Origin: Edaphosphingomonas laterariae
GTDB lineage: Bacteria > Pseudomonadota > Alphaproteobacteria > Sphingomonadales > Sphingomonadaceae
DNA length: 64,000 nt
Assembly: GCF_900188165.1 (NCBI RefSeq)
Contig: NZ_FZOS01000008.1
Location: 96,879-160,878 of the forward strand
Direction: 5' to 3'
Part shown: positions 34,102 to 42,606 of the stretch, in pieces
Layout of the letters: each line of letters starts with the position of its first letter
Position numbering within the stretch: the first letter of the stretch is position 1
Notes under the pieces: model-generated
The model's database searches: none
What the model saw: the letters and a program-made list of their open reading frames with translations, nothing else
Told to the model about the DNA's origin: nothing
Program-made: the position numbers and the translations under genes

Positions 34102-34632
34102 TTACCCCCTTGACGGTGAAAGCTGAGCATTTCCGCCATTGAGCGCCACGGCGATATCCTTGATCGCCCGCCGATAGCGCATCTTGAGCGCCTCCGGCCC
34201 CATCAAATGGCCCAGCTTCGTCCGCAGCCCGCACCGCGGCGCGATATCGCTCCAGGCGATCCGGTGCCCGCTCCGCTCCAGCGCACCGATGGCGAGCGCC
34301 AGCAGCCGCACATCATCGGCCCGCACATGGACAACCCAGCCCAGCGCCTCATCCATCCGGTCCACCTCTTCCGGCCGCAGCGTCGCCCGGCCGATGCTCA
34401 CCAACTCATGCCCCGCCAGCGACTGTTCGGCCATGTCGGCGCGGTCGCGGATCACCAGATGCCACGGCCCGTCGCTGGCGCGCGCACCCGCCGGCATCAC
34501 GCTCGCCACCGCCCGCTGGAAGCCCCACGCCTCGACAAGGCGATCCTGCACGGCCTGAAACGTCCACCACACCCCCGATCCTTCCGGGCGACGCGCCAAC
34601 CCTTCCGGCTCAGCCCTGTATCCTTCCGCCAT
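34102..34632 (-). CDS. Conserved phage protein, DUF6362-like
   Basis: A 176-residue protein. The N-terminal WWTFQAVQDRLVEAWGFQRA and the C-terminal LMGPEALKMRYRRAIKDIAV suggest a helical DNA-associated protein like those coded between replication and packaging genes. A helix-turn-helix-like segment lies at about residues 120-150 (HRIAWSDIAPRCGLRTKLGH). The ATG at 34632 was preferred to a TTG two codons earlier. Its first 20 codons contain three copies of the 9-mer repeat described separately. Confidence 0.65.
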   Translation of the reverse strand: MAEGYRAEPEGLARRPEGSGVWWTFQAVQDRLVEAWGFQRAVASVMPAGARASDGPWHLVIRDRADMAEQSLAGHELVSIGRATLRPEEVDRMDEALGWVVHVRADDVRLLALAIGALERSGHRIAWSDIAPRCGLRTKLGHLMGPEALKMRYRRAIKDIAVALNGGNAQLSPSRG

Positions 34633-34858
34633 GATCAAAGCCCCAATCTATATAATTCAGTCACTTAAGCATTTCACTCGGAAGGGTTGGAAGGATTGGA
34701 AGGGTTTACATATGTCCTGTTCATGTGCGCGCCCGTGCGCCTGTGCGCGCATATGTGTGGGGCGATGATCGCAAACCCTTCCAACCCTTCCAGTCCCGCG
34801 CAAATCCGCGCTTTCTCCCTTCCGCGATCCTTCCGCCACCCTTCCGGTTCGGAAGGAT
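34578..34858. repeat. Cluster of twelve AYCCTTCCR 9-mers (iteron-like), candidate replication origin
   Basis: Copies on the plus strand start at 34578, 34599, 34620, 34775, 34784, 34816 (first base differs), 34827 and 34838. Copies on the minus strand span 34679-34687, 34688-34696, 34697-34705 and 34850-34858. The middle three form a perfect 9-bp tandem, and 34775-34792 is a tandem pair in the opposite orientation, so the two blocks make a large inverted repeat. An AT-rich stretch (tatataattcag) lies at 34650-34662. The cluster abuts the 3' end of the primase/helicase gene. Confidence 0.7.
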
Positions 34859-37824
34859 CAGGGCGGCAAATCGTCCACTTCGTCCCATGGGGAGCCCGAG
34901 GGCGGGGCCTGCGCGGGCGGCGATCCACCATCCTCGTCGATGCTGAAGGGTCGCGGATTGCCCTCGGCATCGATGAAGTCGCCCACGTCGCGCACCAGCT
35001 CGATGCCGAGCCACTGCATCCCGTCCGACGCCTTCTTCTCATAGCCCTTGTCCTGCATCGCCTTGGCGAGGCCCTTGTTGGACCATTCGCGCTCGCCCGC
35101 CGCCTTGCACCAGGCGACGAACACGGCATGCAGTCGCGATGATTGCACCCGCGCCTGCGGGTCGGCCTTCGTACAGAGCCGCAGGAAGCGCCCGAGCGGA
35201 TCGCTGTCCTGCCGATAGGCCTGCGTCGCCCGCGTCACCTCGCCCGGCTCGACAAGCCCGTTCTCCATCCAGTCGAGCAGGCCCGCGATCAGCTTGTTGA
35301 GGATGCCGGGCAACTCACCCAGCAGCTTGTTGGGCAATTCCGGGTCTTTCTCCCGCGTGCCCTCCGGGTTCGTCTCGTCGCGCACGCGCTGATTCCACGG
35401 GATCAGCTTCACCCGTCGCCAGATGCCGTCGTCCGTGTCCGGTATCTCGGGCCGGAAATTGCCCGATATCGTCAGCTTGAAGATCGGCCGCAGGTCGAAG
35501 AACCCGCGATTGAGGAAGCGCACCGTCATCGGCTCGCCGCCCGTCACCAGCTTGATCAGCGCGGTGGCGAGCTTGCCGCCCTTTTCGGGTTCGGACGTGC
35601 GCAGCAACCGCACGCCGCCCAGCCGCGCCAGATCGGGCGTCGCCTGGTCGCCGCGCTTCTTGATCCCCTGATCCAGAAACGTCTCGATGCCGATCGTCGT
35701 GGTGTAATCGCCCAGCGCCGCGCACCACGCATCGATCGCGGTGGACTTGCCGTTGCCGCCAAGGCCGTACCAGAAATGCAGCTTCTGCTCGCCCATATGG
35801 CCGGTCATCGAAAGGCCGCCCCACTGGTGCAGATAGCGGCGCATCGCGGCATCGGGCTGCGCCCAGGCGAACATATCGTCATAGATCGGGCAGGCAGCGT
35901 CGCGGTCGAACGCCACCGGCGCCAGCTTGCTGATCAGATCGTCGCGATTATGCGGGTCCAGCCGCCATTCGGCCTGCCAGCGCTTTTCGGCCGCAATCCA
36001 CGTCCGCCGGAATCGCAGCGTGCCGTTCAGCACATTGATCGATAACGGATCGGCATCGAACGCATCGGCCTTCGCCGCCAGCCACGGCCGCACCAGATTG
36101 GCGATGCAGGTGAGCTTGCTCGCCCCTTCAGACGTGCGGCCCCATTCGGCCAGCTTGTCGGAGAACAGCACGACGGTGCCGTCGCTCTTGATCTTGACGA
36201 CCCGATCGAGCCGTTCGCCGTCCTCATCGCCGGTCGACTCTGCAAGCTCCTGCTGCTGCACCCATGCGCGGGGCGGCTTCCCCTCTTCCCGCCATGGCGG
36301 GGGAAACGGCACGCCACTATCGCGGATGAACCCCGCCTCATCCTGTATCGCCCGCGCCATATCAAACACGCGGCCCAGCAACTCGGCCGGGATCATCTTT
36401 TCGTCCTGATCCAGCGCCGCCCAGCGCCGGCCGTCCCACGTCATCCAGCCCAGCGCGCTCGACCAGCGGAAATCCCGTCCATATCGCTCGCGGAACCGCT
36501 CCGCATTGCCCAGATCTGTCAGGGGGAAGAATGCCAGCCGCCGGTTCGCCTCGGCCGCCGCAACCCCGTCGCTGTCGTCATCGTTCGCCGGTGCCGGCAC
36601 CCCCGCCCCTGCCTCGGCTTGGCCTTGGCCGCTGCCTTCCGGGTGGAAGGGTTGGTTCTTGCCCACGCCACCGCGGGGTCCGGGGCGGGCGGCACGGCGG
36701 CGAAAGCGCGCGCGCGCATCCTCGATCACGCGGGTCAGGTCGCGCGGTTCCTCCGCGCCCTTGTCCACGCCCGTCTCGATCGAACGCATCGTCTTGTCAT
36801 AGTTCGGCCAGCTCGCCGCCACCTCGGCCAGCGCGCCGATCACGGCGGCCCGGCTCAGCGCCTTGGCGCCCACCAGATGGCCCAGCGTCAGCGCGGCGAT
36901 GCTGATCGTGTCGTTGCGTGTGCCATCGCCCGCGCCCGCGGCGTTGCGCACCTCGCCATCCAGCGCGGCATAGGCATAACGGCGCACGGCCTCGTCGATC
37001 GCCGCCTGTTCGGCATCGGATGCGGAAGCGTGGAAGGATGCCGCGTCACCCCCCACCGGGGCGGAAGGGTCGGCAGAAGAAAAGCGGGGCGATGGCGATG
37101 ATGCCGGCGGCGTTCCGCCGCCCGCGTCCCCCGTGGCTGGCGCTTGCGCGCCAGCGGGCGCCCCGCCTGCCGGCGCGGCGCGGCTCTTGGGCGCGCGCAG
37201 TATCTCGATCAGCTGGGCCGGGGCTTCCGCCGGCTCGTCATGCACATTGCCGCGCAGCCAGCGATATCGCGTGCCGCCGCCCTTGCCATCCGGGTTCATC
37301 ACGCTCGCCGGGGCGATCACATAGCCGCCCAGTCCGCGCACATCGACATGCCGGGGCAGATTGCCACGGTTGCGGATCGGCTCGCCCTCGCGCGGCTGCC
37401 GCAGGAACACATGCACGCCGTCGCTCTGCGTCATCGCCGCCAGGCTCACCGGCAGCGCGCAGCCCATCTGCTCTTCCAGAGCCGCCTTCAGCGATTCCAG
37501 CGTGAAAACCTCGCCGGTCGACTCATCGACGCGCGGATCGAAATCGAGCGCGAACAGCCCGTTCACGCCCATCGGCAGGCCGATCATGGCGTTCGGCCAC
37601 TTCTTCCACCAGCCGAGGATCACCGCTTCGTCGGTGGTCGCATCCTTCAGGCCGTGGCCGGTATAGGGCGACTTCGCGGTGAACGTCTTTTCCTTCGGCC
37701 CATCCTTGCCGCGCACCGTGATCGTCTCGTCCCGCTCCCGGCACGGGAAGACGGGCCAGCCACGGCGCGCATATTGAAGCGCCGCCGAACATATCGGCGA
37801 CGGGAGCTTGGCGACGGTCGACAA
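34858..37824 (-). CDS. Replication protein: PrimPol domain fused to P4/D5-type SF3 helicase
   Basis: A 988-residue replicase. Residues about 12-210 form a bifunctional primase-polymerase domain (PVFPCRERDETITV; ALDFD with Asp94 and Asp96; DGVHVFLRQP; HVDVRGLGGYVIAPAS). A Pro/Ala-rich linker spans about 210-280. The C-terminal half is a phage D5/P4-type helicase, with GLGGNGKST near residue 690 as Walker A and later LTISGNFRPEIPDTDDGIWRRV containing sensor residues. The start is TTG at 37824 after GGGGG. It would open and prime phage DNA, probably at the 9-mer cluster directly downstream. Confidence 0.9.
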   Translation of the reverse strand: MSTVAKLPSPICSAALQYARRGWPVFPCRERDETITVRGKDGPKEKTFTAKSPYTGHGLKDATTDEAVILGWWKKWPNAMIGLPMGVNGLFALDFDPRVDESTGEVFTLESLKAALEEQMGCALPVSLAAMTQSDGVHVFLRQPREGEPIRNRGNLPRHVDVRGLGGYVIAPASVMNPDGKGGGTRYRWLRGNVHDEPAEAPAQLIEILRAPKSRAAPAGGAPAGAQAPATGDAGGGTPPASSPSPRFSSADPSAPVGGDAASFHASASDAEQAAIDEAVRRYAYAALDGEVRNAAGAGDGTRNDTISIAALTLGHLVGAKALSRAAVIGALAEVAASWPNYDKTMRSIETGVDKGAEEPRDLTRVIEDARARFRRRAARPGPRGGVGKNQPFHPEGSGQGQAEAGAGVPAPANDDDSDGVAAAEANRRLAFFPLTDLGNAERFRERYGRDFRWSSALGWMTWDGRRWAALDQDEKMIPAELLGRVFDMARAIQDEAGFIRDSGVPFPPPWREEGKPPRAWVQQQELAESTGDEDGERLDRVVKIKSDGTVVLFSDKLAEWGRTSEGASKLTCIANLVRPWLAAKADAFDADPLSINVLNGTLRFRRTWIAAEKRWQAEWRLDPHNRDDLISKLAPVAFDRDAACPIYDDMFAWAQPDAAMRRYLHQWGGLSMTGHMGEQKLHFWYGLGGNGKSTAIDAWCAALGDYTTTIGIETFLDQGIKKRGDQATPDLARLGGVRLLRTSEPEKGGKLATALIKLVTGGEPMTVRFLNRGFFDLRPIFKLTISGNFRPEIPDTDDGIWRRVKLIPWNQRVRDETNPEGTREKDPELPNKLLGELPGILNKLIAGLLDWMENGLVEPGEVTRATQAYRQDSDPLGRFLRLCTKADPQARVQSSRLHAVFVAWCKAAGEREWSNKGLAKAMQDKGYEKKASDGMQWLGIELVRDVGDFIDAEGNPRPFSIDEDGGSPPAQAPPSGSPWDEVDDLPP

Positions 37825-37884
37825 TCGAACCCCCGGAATTTCAGGTCAGCAGGAAATGGGCGGGGCGGCGCTTAGCCGCCGGGG

Positions 37885-38385
37885 TCAGAAGGGCACATGA
37901 TCGTCCAGCCCCGCATCGAACGCGCTGCCCCCGGCCGTGCCGGCCGCGCCACCCGCGCCGCCCCCCGGCGTCGAATTGCTCCAGCGCCCGTCATGCGCAT
38001 GGCCCGAATAATCGTCCCGGCCGGGGTCGCGCTCGCGCTTGTCGAGCAGCACCAGCTGCGCGTTGAAGCCTTGGCAGACGATTTCGGTGGAATAACGGTC
38101 ATTGCCCGCCTGGTCCTGCCACTTCCGCGTCTGCAGCTTGCCCTCGATATAGACCTTGCTGCCCTTGCGCAGATAATTCTTGGCCACCGGCACCAGCCCC
38201 TCGGCGAACACGACGACGGTGTGCCATTCGGTGCGCTCGCGGCGCTCACCTGTCGCCCGGTCCTTCCAGCTCTCGCTGGTCGCGATCCGCATCGTCACGC
38301 ACTCGCCCCCGTTCTGGAAGCTGCGCGCCTCGGGATCGGCGCCGAGATTGCCGACGAGGATGACCTTGTTGACGCTGCCGCTCAT
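37885..38385 (-). CDS. ssb: Single-stranded DNA-binding protein
   Basis: A 166-residue SSB. The OB fold opens with [20 protein letters not shown] and continues through [20 protein letters not shown] and [21 protein letters not shown] Gly/Ala/Ser-rich linker leads to the acidic tip DDHVPF, which recruits replication proteins. Encoded next to the primase/helicase, so it protects the single strands made in phage replication. Confidence 0.95.
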   Translation of the reverse strand: MSGSVNKVILVGNLGADPEARSFQNGGECVTMRIATSESWKDRATGERRERTEWHTVVVFAEGLVPVAKNYLRKGSKVYIEGKLQTRKWQDQAGNDRYSTEIVCQGFNAQLVLLDKRERDPGRDDYSGHAHDGRWSNSTPGGGAGGAAGTAGGSAFDAGLDDHVPF

Positions 38386-38672
38386 GCCAAGGTCACCTCT
38401 CGGCCGAGGCGTTCGCTCAGCGAACGACGATAGGACTCAACCTCGCGCTCCAGCGCAATGATATGCGCGGCTTGCCATTCATCTTCACTGACCAGCCCCT
38501 TGCCGATCAGCAGCTGGGCAATGGCGGCACCTTCAACGAGCGCCATATTCACGCCAACGCGAAGGTGCTTGGGGGAGCCGTCCTCACTGCCCAGCGAATG
38601 GTCAGCCGCGACGCCGCTTTGAAGTGCATGCCCCAGCTTCCGGACGCGCTCTTGATAGTCCGCTTGCTTCAA
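38382..38672 (-). CDS. Hypothetical early phage protein
   Basis: A 96-residue protein that I do not recognise. It is mostly helical with a C-terminal Arg/Glu-rich helix ([20 protein letters not shown]). The middle [20 protein letters not shown] suggests a small helical bundle. It overlaps ssb by 4 bp and is therefore co-translated with it, which hints at a replication or recombination role. Confidence 0.65.
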   Translation of the reverse strand: MKQADYQERVRKLGHALQSGVAADHSLGSEDGSPKHLRVGVNMALVEGAAIAQLLIGKGLVSEDEWQAAHIIALEREVESYRRSLSERLGREVTLA

Positions 38673-38727
38673 AACAACCTCCCCTGTCCCTTGTTTTGCT
38701 GTTCGGAAAAAATGCGATCGGCCTGGC

Positions 38728-39141
38728 TCACATCGTCAAATCCAGTTCGACCAGCTGAGCGACGTGCGCTGGCAGATCGAAGAAGCCGAGTTTCCCCGCG
38801 CATGGGATGAAGGCCACCGGGCGCGGATTGGCCAGGACGAACCCATATGGCCCCTGAAACCAGCGCGAGGGATGCGCGTTAACGCAATCGACAAGGTCGA
38901 CCATACCGACGACGCCGCCGCGCTGAAGGTCAGCCATCGTCTTGCTGGTCAGCCAATCACCCCGAAGTCCCTGAACCGAAAGGAACAGCTGCCACGCGTC
39001 GAACTCGTCATTCGTCATGCCCTTGGCGGCGTGAAGCGCCAGGGGACCACGATATCGCGTCGACCAGTTGCGGTTCTCGATCTCCTTTCCGCCGAACAGG
39101 ATCGAGAACGCCCATGGTTGGCGAACACTGAGGGCCTTCAT
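38728..39141 (-). CDS. ASCH domain (PUA-like) protein
   Basis: A 137-residue protein with the ASCH signature: ALSVRQPWAFSILFGGKEIE at the start, then NRNWSTRYRGPLALHAAKG, and GVVGMVDLVDCV and WFQGPYGFVLANPRPV further on. ASCH proteins are RNA- or nucleotide-binding PUA-like folds found in many phages. The ATG at 39141 overlaps the preceding gene by 4 bp. Confidence 0.88.
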   Translation of the reverse strand: MKALSVRQPWAFSILFGGKEIENRNWSTRYRGPLALHAAKGMTNDEFDAWQLFLSVQGLRGDWLTSKTMADLQRGGVVGMVDLVDCVNAHPSRWFQGPYGFVLANPRPVAFIPCAGKLGFFDLPAHVAQLVELDLTM

Positions 39142-39356
39142 ACCCGCACCCCCGCGCCAACCGCCCATCCGGCGATCGCCGCCACCATCACGGGGCCGGC
39201 ATCGAAGTAGCCCGCCGCCAGTCGCCGAATCCATTCCGGGTCAGCGTCGGGCAGCGTACGCGCCACCGCCGCGCGGATCGCGGGCAGCGCCGCGTCCAGC
39301 AGCTCGCGCGCATTATCCATCGGCTCGGCCGCCGGGATCACCCCTTCGCCGCTCAC
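39138..39356 (-). CDS. Small hypothetical early protein
   Basis: A 72-residue helical protein ending in a hydrophobic stretch (AGPVMVAAIAGWAVGAGVRV), possibly a C-terminal membrane anchor. The GTG start at 39356 overlaps the upstream stop (GTGA) and its own stop overlaps the ASCH start, so it is coupled on both sides. Longer frames upstream in this register are shadows of the neighbouring gene. Confidence 0.55.
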   Translation of the reverse strand: MSGEGVIPAAEPMDNARELLDAALPAIRAAVARTLPDADPEWIRRLAAGYFDAGPVMVAAIAGWAVGAGVRV

Positions 39357-39847
39357 GCCGCCATCTCCATCCGCGTCAGCACCCGCCGCGCGGGCTGGTG
39401 GCACCCGCCCGGCGCCGTCTGCCAGTCGATCACGCCGCAACGGCGCAGCCGATGCAGCACATTGTTCGCATGGCCGTCGCCGCGAAGGCCGAGTTCGATC
39501 GAAATCGCCGTGCCGGTCGGCATCGCCTCGCCCAGCCGCACATGCCGGCGCAGATAATCCACCACCGCGCGGCCCTCGCTGCCGATCAGGCGGCAATGCT
39601 TCGGCGCCGGCCGCTCGCGCAGCAGCCGCGCGACATAATCGAACTCGCGGCCGTCGCGCCGCTGGAACGGGTGGACGATGCCGCGCCCCGCCAGCTGGCG
39701 CACGCGGATCGCCGCCGCCATCTGCGGCAGCGCGGGGCCATGGGCATAGACGATCTCGTCCCCCCGGCGCGCCTCGGCCGCCCAGGCGTCGATCGTCGAC
39801 TCGCTTTCCACCCACAGCGCGGTATCGGGGCGCAGCCGTCCGCTCAT
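39353..39847 (-). CDS. Hypothetical early phage protein with winged-helix-like C-terminus
   Basis: A 164-residue protein. The C-terminal part (AISIELGLRGDGHANNVLHR followed by LRRCGVIDWQTAPGG) resembles a helix-turn-helix that reads alternating helix and wing segments. The N-terminal part opens SGRLRPDTALWVESESTIDA. No family recognised. Coupled by 4-bp overlaps to both neighbours, so it belongs to the early operon. Confidence 0.6.
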   Translation of the reverse strand: MSGRLRPDTALWVESESTIDAWAAEARRGDEIVYAHGPALPQMAAAIRVRQLAGRGIVHPFQRRDGREFDYVARLLRERPAPKHCRLIGSEGRAVVDYLRRHVRLGEAMPTGTAISIELGLRGDGHANNVLHRLRRCGVIDWQTAPGGCHQPARRVLTRMEMAA

Positions 39848-40512
39848 GCGGCGGCGTCCAGCACCGGGGCCGCAGCCCGCGCGCCCAGCGCCACGCCCAG
39901 CGCCGCGTGCAGCGCCACCGCCCGGCTGTCATCCAGCCGGAACGAAAGGCCCAACCCGTGGACTTCGTAAAAGGGGCAGGTCCGCGTCGGCGGCAGGCAG
40001 GCGAACAGCGGGCCCGAAGGCGTCTCGCCCAACACCGCCAGTGCGGATTGATCGTCGGGGAATGCGGCGGGGGCCGATGCCGGAGCCTCGCAGCCCGCAT
40101 CCGGCGCTGAGCGTGCGCCACCCCCGCCACAAGAGGCGGAACGAAGGTCGCCGTCCGCCTCTTTCTGGTCGGCCGCTGAAACGACTTTGTTTGCAGACAG
40201 TTCCCACTCGCGCGCCGCCACCGCGCCGCCCGTCATCCGCGCGATCGCATCGGCCAGCTGCTCGCTGGGCACGATCTTGCCGGCCAGCAGCTGGCGGGTG
40301 GCATAGCCCATGGCCAGCGGGCTATCGCTGCGCCGCGCCAGCCGTGCCGCGCGCGCCCGATCGGCCAGCAGCCAGGTCGCCAGCGCGATCGATCCGGCCG
40401 ATGGCGTGGCATCGCCCGCACCCAGCCCGCAACTCTCCCGCTCGGCAATGCACAGGCCCATCGCGGTCAGCTCGGCCGCACCCTCGGGCAGCTTGTATGC
40501 CATCATCGTCAT
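39844..40512 (-). CDS. Hypothetical early phage protein
   Basis: A 222-residue protein that I do not recognise. The N-terminal third is helical (LCIAERESCGLGAGDATPSA; TRQLLAGKIVPSEQLADAIA). A low-complexity Ala/Gly/Ser-rich linker lies at about 115-150, and the C-terminal segment FYEVHGLGLSFRLDDSRAVA is compact. The first ATG follows GGAGG and overlaps the preceding stop (ATGA). Confidence 0.6.
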   Translation of the reverse strand: MTMMAYKLPEGAAELTAMGLCIAERESCGLGAGDATPSAGSIALATWLLADRARAARLARRSDSPLAMGYATRQLLAGKIVPSEQLADAIARMTGGAVAAREWELSANKVVSAADQKEADGDLRSASCGGGGARSAPDAGCEAPASAPAAFPDDQSALAVLGETPSGPLFACLPPTRTCPFYEVHGLGLSFRLDDSRAVALHAALGVALGARAAAPVLDAAA

Positions 40513-41009
40513 TGCCCCGCCTCCACCATCTTCAGCATCGCCCGCAGCCGCACCGCATCGCCGATCAGATCGTCGACCTGGCCGATCAGCCCGAATTCCT
40601 TGATTTCATGGGGCGTGATCCGCCGGTCCCCCTTCAGCGCCGCGCACAGCCCGCGTGTGATGCCCGCGCCGGCCTCGGCCAGTTCGGACATCTGCTCATG
40701 CCAGTCGTCGCTGTCCGGCTCGGCCGTCGGCCGCTCGACAAGATCGAAGCCCATGCTGGTCGCCAGCTCGCGCAGCACATGCGGCCAGCCGGCCCGGCCC
40801 CGCGCCAGCGGTTCCAGATCCTGCACCACGTCGATCGCGACGAACTGTTCGGCATTGTCCGGGTTGCGGGCATCGGCCGCCTGCGCCAGCCGCGTCTTGC
40901 CGACACGGCAGTGCATCGCGGCCACTTCCAGCCCGCCCACCCCTTTGATCATCTCGCCCGTCGCGCGCTTCAGCGCGATCTTCTCGGGCGTCAGCCCCCC
41001 TGCCTTCAC
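40509..41009 (-). CDS. Phage regulatory protein, CII-like (Phage_CII family)
   Basis: A 166-residue helical DNA-binding regulator. VGGLEVAAMHCRVGKTRLAQ and NAEQFVAIDVVQDLEPLARG match the pattern of CII/Cp76-type proteins (helix-turn-helix followed by an oligomerising helix, then a helical tail). Start is GTG at 41009 with GGAGGG just before it. It lies downstream of the Cro-like gene on the same strand and would activate lysogeny or early genes. A 14-codon frame (41050-41006) ends on this start and may be a leader. Confidence 0.68.
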   Translation of the reverse strand: MKAGGLTPEKIALKRATGEMIKGVGGLEVAAMHCRVGKTRLAQAADARNPDNAEQFVAIDVVQDLEPLARGRAGWPHVLRELATSMGFDLVERPTAEPDSDDWHEQMSELAEAGAGITRGLCAALKGDRRITPHEIKEFGLIGQVDDLIGDAVRLRAMLKMVEAGQ

Positions 41010-41136
41010 ACGCCCTCCATGGCAAAGCCCGCGCCCCCCGGCGCATTCATCGGTCGGCGCCTCCGGGGGCGCCGGTTGCGCAGGCGCCCCCTTCGGCTAT
41101 CGTCCCGGCGCAAACCGAAGGACGAAAGGAACTGCT

Positions 41137-41517
41137 GTGATCGCCATGCTTCCCGACGACATGACCCCCACCGTCGACCGCCAGAACGACGACAAGGTCG
41201 GGCTCTGGGTTACGGATGACGATGCCGAAGCTGGGGACAAATTCCACGGCTTCCTGCTGACGCCGTCGCAGGCGCTGGGCACCGCGGAAGAGCTGATGGC
41301 CGTAGCTGGCGAGATAGTCGGCAAGGACGAGGCCGTGACGATCTGGGCGCAGACCCTGACGGGCGGCACGGCCACTATCGCCGGGCAGCAACACCACATG
41401 ATCGTCGCCACCGATCGCGATCACCGAACAATTCGGCTCGCCTTCAGCGAGGAAGCCCTGCGCGATCTCTCGGCGCAAATTCACACGCTGCTTACTGCTG
41501 GGGGAACCCCTCAATAG
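41137..41517 (+). CDS. Hypothetical small protein on the opposite strand of the early operon
   Basis: A 126-residue acidic protein (LWVTDDDAEAGDKFHGFLLT; VTIWAQTLTGGTATIAGQQH; IRLAFSEEALRDLSAQIHTL). It alternates strands and helices and reads like a real globular protein. GTG at 41137 follows AAGGA at 7 nt. It faces against the flanking early genes. The complementary strand also has a long frame, but that one is rich in Arg/Gly shadow composition. Function unknown. Confidence 0.58.
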   Translation: MIAMLPDDMTPTVDRQNDDKVGLWVTDDDAEAGDKFHGFLLTPSQALGTAEELMAVAGEIVGKDEAVTIWAQTLTGGTATIAGQQHHMIVATDRDHRTIRLAFSEEALRDLSAQIHTLLTAGGTPQ

Positions 41518-41543
41518 CTGGGGCGACGGCAACGTCACTGTCG

Positions 41544-41618
41544 TCACGCCATCACCCCCATCCTCTGAAGCACGCGCCGCCACAGGCGCGGCCGCGCGGT
41601 TTGGTCACCACCCGCCAT
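41544..41618 (-). CDS. Very short frame coupled to the Cro-like gene
   Basis: A 24-residue frame (MAGGDQTARPRLWRRVLQRM...) whose ATG overlaps the Cro-like stop codon (TGATG) and is preceded by GGAGG at 9 nt. The good ribosome site and overlap support translation, but its length allows no functional claim. Confidence 0.35.
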   Translation of the reverse strand: MAGGDQTARPRLWRRVLQRMGVMA

Positions 41619-41899
41619 CACGCTGCCTCCGCCCGAAAAGGGCAGGGCATGTCGCCAGCCTCGCTGGAAGGATCGTCGGTCTTTCCAGATGCGGACCCGG
41701 AATGATCGGCGTTAGAAGCCGCTTCATGGTCATGCTCTGCCATCTTGGCCCGAACACGCCTCTCGGTATCCGGCCACACGCGGCGGCCGTTCCGGAGTTG
41801 GCGAACGAAATGACGATCACCCAGTTCACCGCCGAAGCTCGACGGTGCCATGTTATGGCGAAGCAAAAAGGCTTCGATATCTTCCAAGAGCGTAGCCAT
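41618..41899 (-). CDS. Cro-like DNA-binding regulator of the lytic switch
   Basis: A 93-residue protein. ATLLEDIEAFLLRHNMAPSS followed by FGGELGDRHFVRQLRNGRRV is a small helix-turn-helix domain found at the same place in many alphaproteobacterial prophages. The C-terminal 35 residues are polar and disordered-looking. It is divergent from the CI-like repressor, with operators between them. A promoter with -35 TTGACG and -10 TATCAG places the RNA start at or near the ATG, so the message may be leaderless. Confidence 0.75.
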   Translation of the reverse strand: MATLLEDIEAFLLRHNMAPSSFGGELGDRHFVRQLRNGRRVWPDTERRVRAKMAEHDHEAASNADHSGSASGKTDDPSSEAGDMPCPFRAEAA

Positions 41900-41905
41900 G
41901 CCGCA

Positions 41906-41988
41906 CTGATAAAGTGTGACATATCACACCGTCAAGGTGTGATTTGACCTTTCTTCCGTCATGTGTGTTCGCGTGTGATACAACACAC
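41906..41988. promoter_or_regulatory. Divergent lysogeny-switch operator-promoter region
   Basis: A perfect operator gtgtga-cata-tcacac is at 41914-41929. It lies exactly between a minus-strand -35 TTGACG (41930-41935) and -10 TATCAG (41906-41911), so repressor bound there blocks the Cro-like promoter. A second operator gtgtgataca-acacac, one mismatch, is at 41973-41988 and abuts the repressor ATG; it overlaps an extended -10 (TGtGATACA) facing right. A half site gtgtga is at 41937-41942. Matching operators lie before the rightward operon at 43.04-43.09 kb. Confidence 0.8.
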
Positions 41989-42606
41989 ATGCACCGCCCC
42001 GACGAAATGGAGCGCATTCGCGAGGCGATTCGCCGGGCGATGACGCGCAAAGGCATAAAGGCGAAGCCCTTGGCAAAAGCTGCCGGCTTGGGCGAGACAG
42101 CCGTTCGCGATATCCTTGAACCCAGCAGCACCGACATCAAGTTCAGTACATTGAACAAGCTGGCCGACGCTCTGGAGTGCTCCCTCGAAGATCTAATGGG
42201 CGTGGACGAGGTGCCGCTGACTGGGCGTATCGGAGCGGGCGGAACGATCATATTTGAGGACGCCGGCACCGACCAGACCGTTATGCGCCCCCCAAACATC
42301 GGCGGAAAGCTCGAAGCGCTTGAAGTAGCAGGCGATTCGATGATGCCGAAATTTTCAGATGGTGACGTGATCTACATTCAGCGCACGCATGATGGCGTGC
42401 TGCCCGCCTACATCGGCGAGTATTGCGCTGTCCGCTTGGTCACCGGTGAAACCTATCTTAAGCTGCTGGCCAAAGGCTCGCGCCCAGGCCGTTTCACCCT
42501 GCGATCGTTGAACGCCGCTGATATCGAAGACGTCGAGGTCGAATGGGCTACGCCGGTGGTTTTCATCCTGCCGCGCTTTGCTCGGCAACGCCTCACGGCT
42601 ATTTAA
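41989..42606 (+). CDS. CI/LexA-like phage repressor (XRE helix-turn-helix + S24 peptidase)
   Basis: A 205-residue repressor that keeps the prophage silent. Residues 7-70 are the XRE DNA-binding domain (KPLAKAAGLGETAVRDILEP). The C-terminal S24 domain has Ser117 in AGDSMMPKFSDGD and Lys158 in TYLKLL, the catalytic dyad for self-cleavage. The cleavage site is probably Ala83-Gly84 (RIGAGG). It is thus expected to be inactivated by RecA filaments during the SOS response. The ATG at 41989 directly follows an operator and lacks a ribosome site, like lambda cI read from PRM; an internal ATG at 42007 is also possible. Confidence 0.92.
   Translation: MHRPDEMERIREAIRRAMTRKGIKAKPLAKAAGLGETAVRDILEPSSTDIKFSTLNKLADALECSLEDLMGVDEVPLTGRIGAGGTIIFEDAGTDQTVMRPPNIGGKLEALEVAGDSMMPKFSDGDVIYIQRTHDGVLPAYIGEYCAVRLVTGETYLKLLAKGSRPGRFTLRSLNAADIEDVEVEWATPVVFILPRFARQRLTAI

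Noticed and set aside
41047..41583. 178-residue minus-strand frame opposite the gene at 41137
   Set aside because: Composition is of the shadow type (Arg, Gly, His, Asp); the plus frame has a ribosome site and a protein-like pattern.
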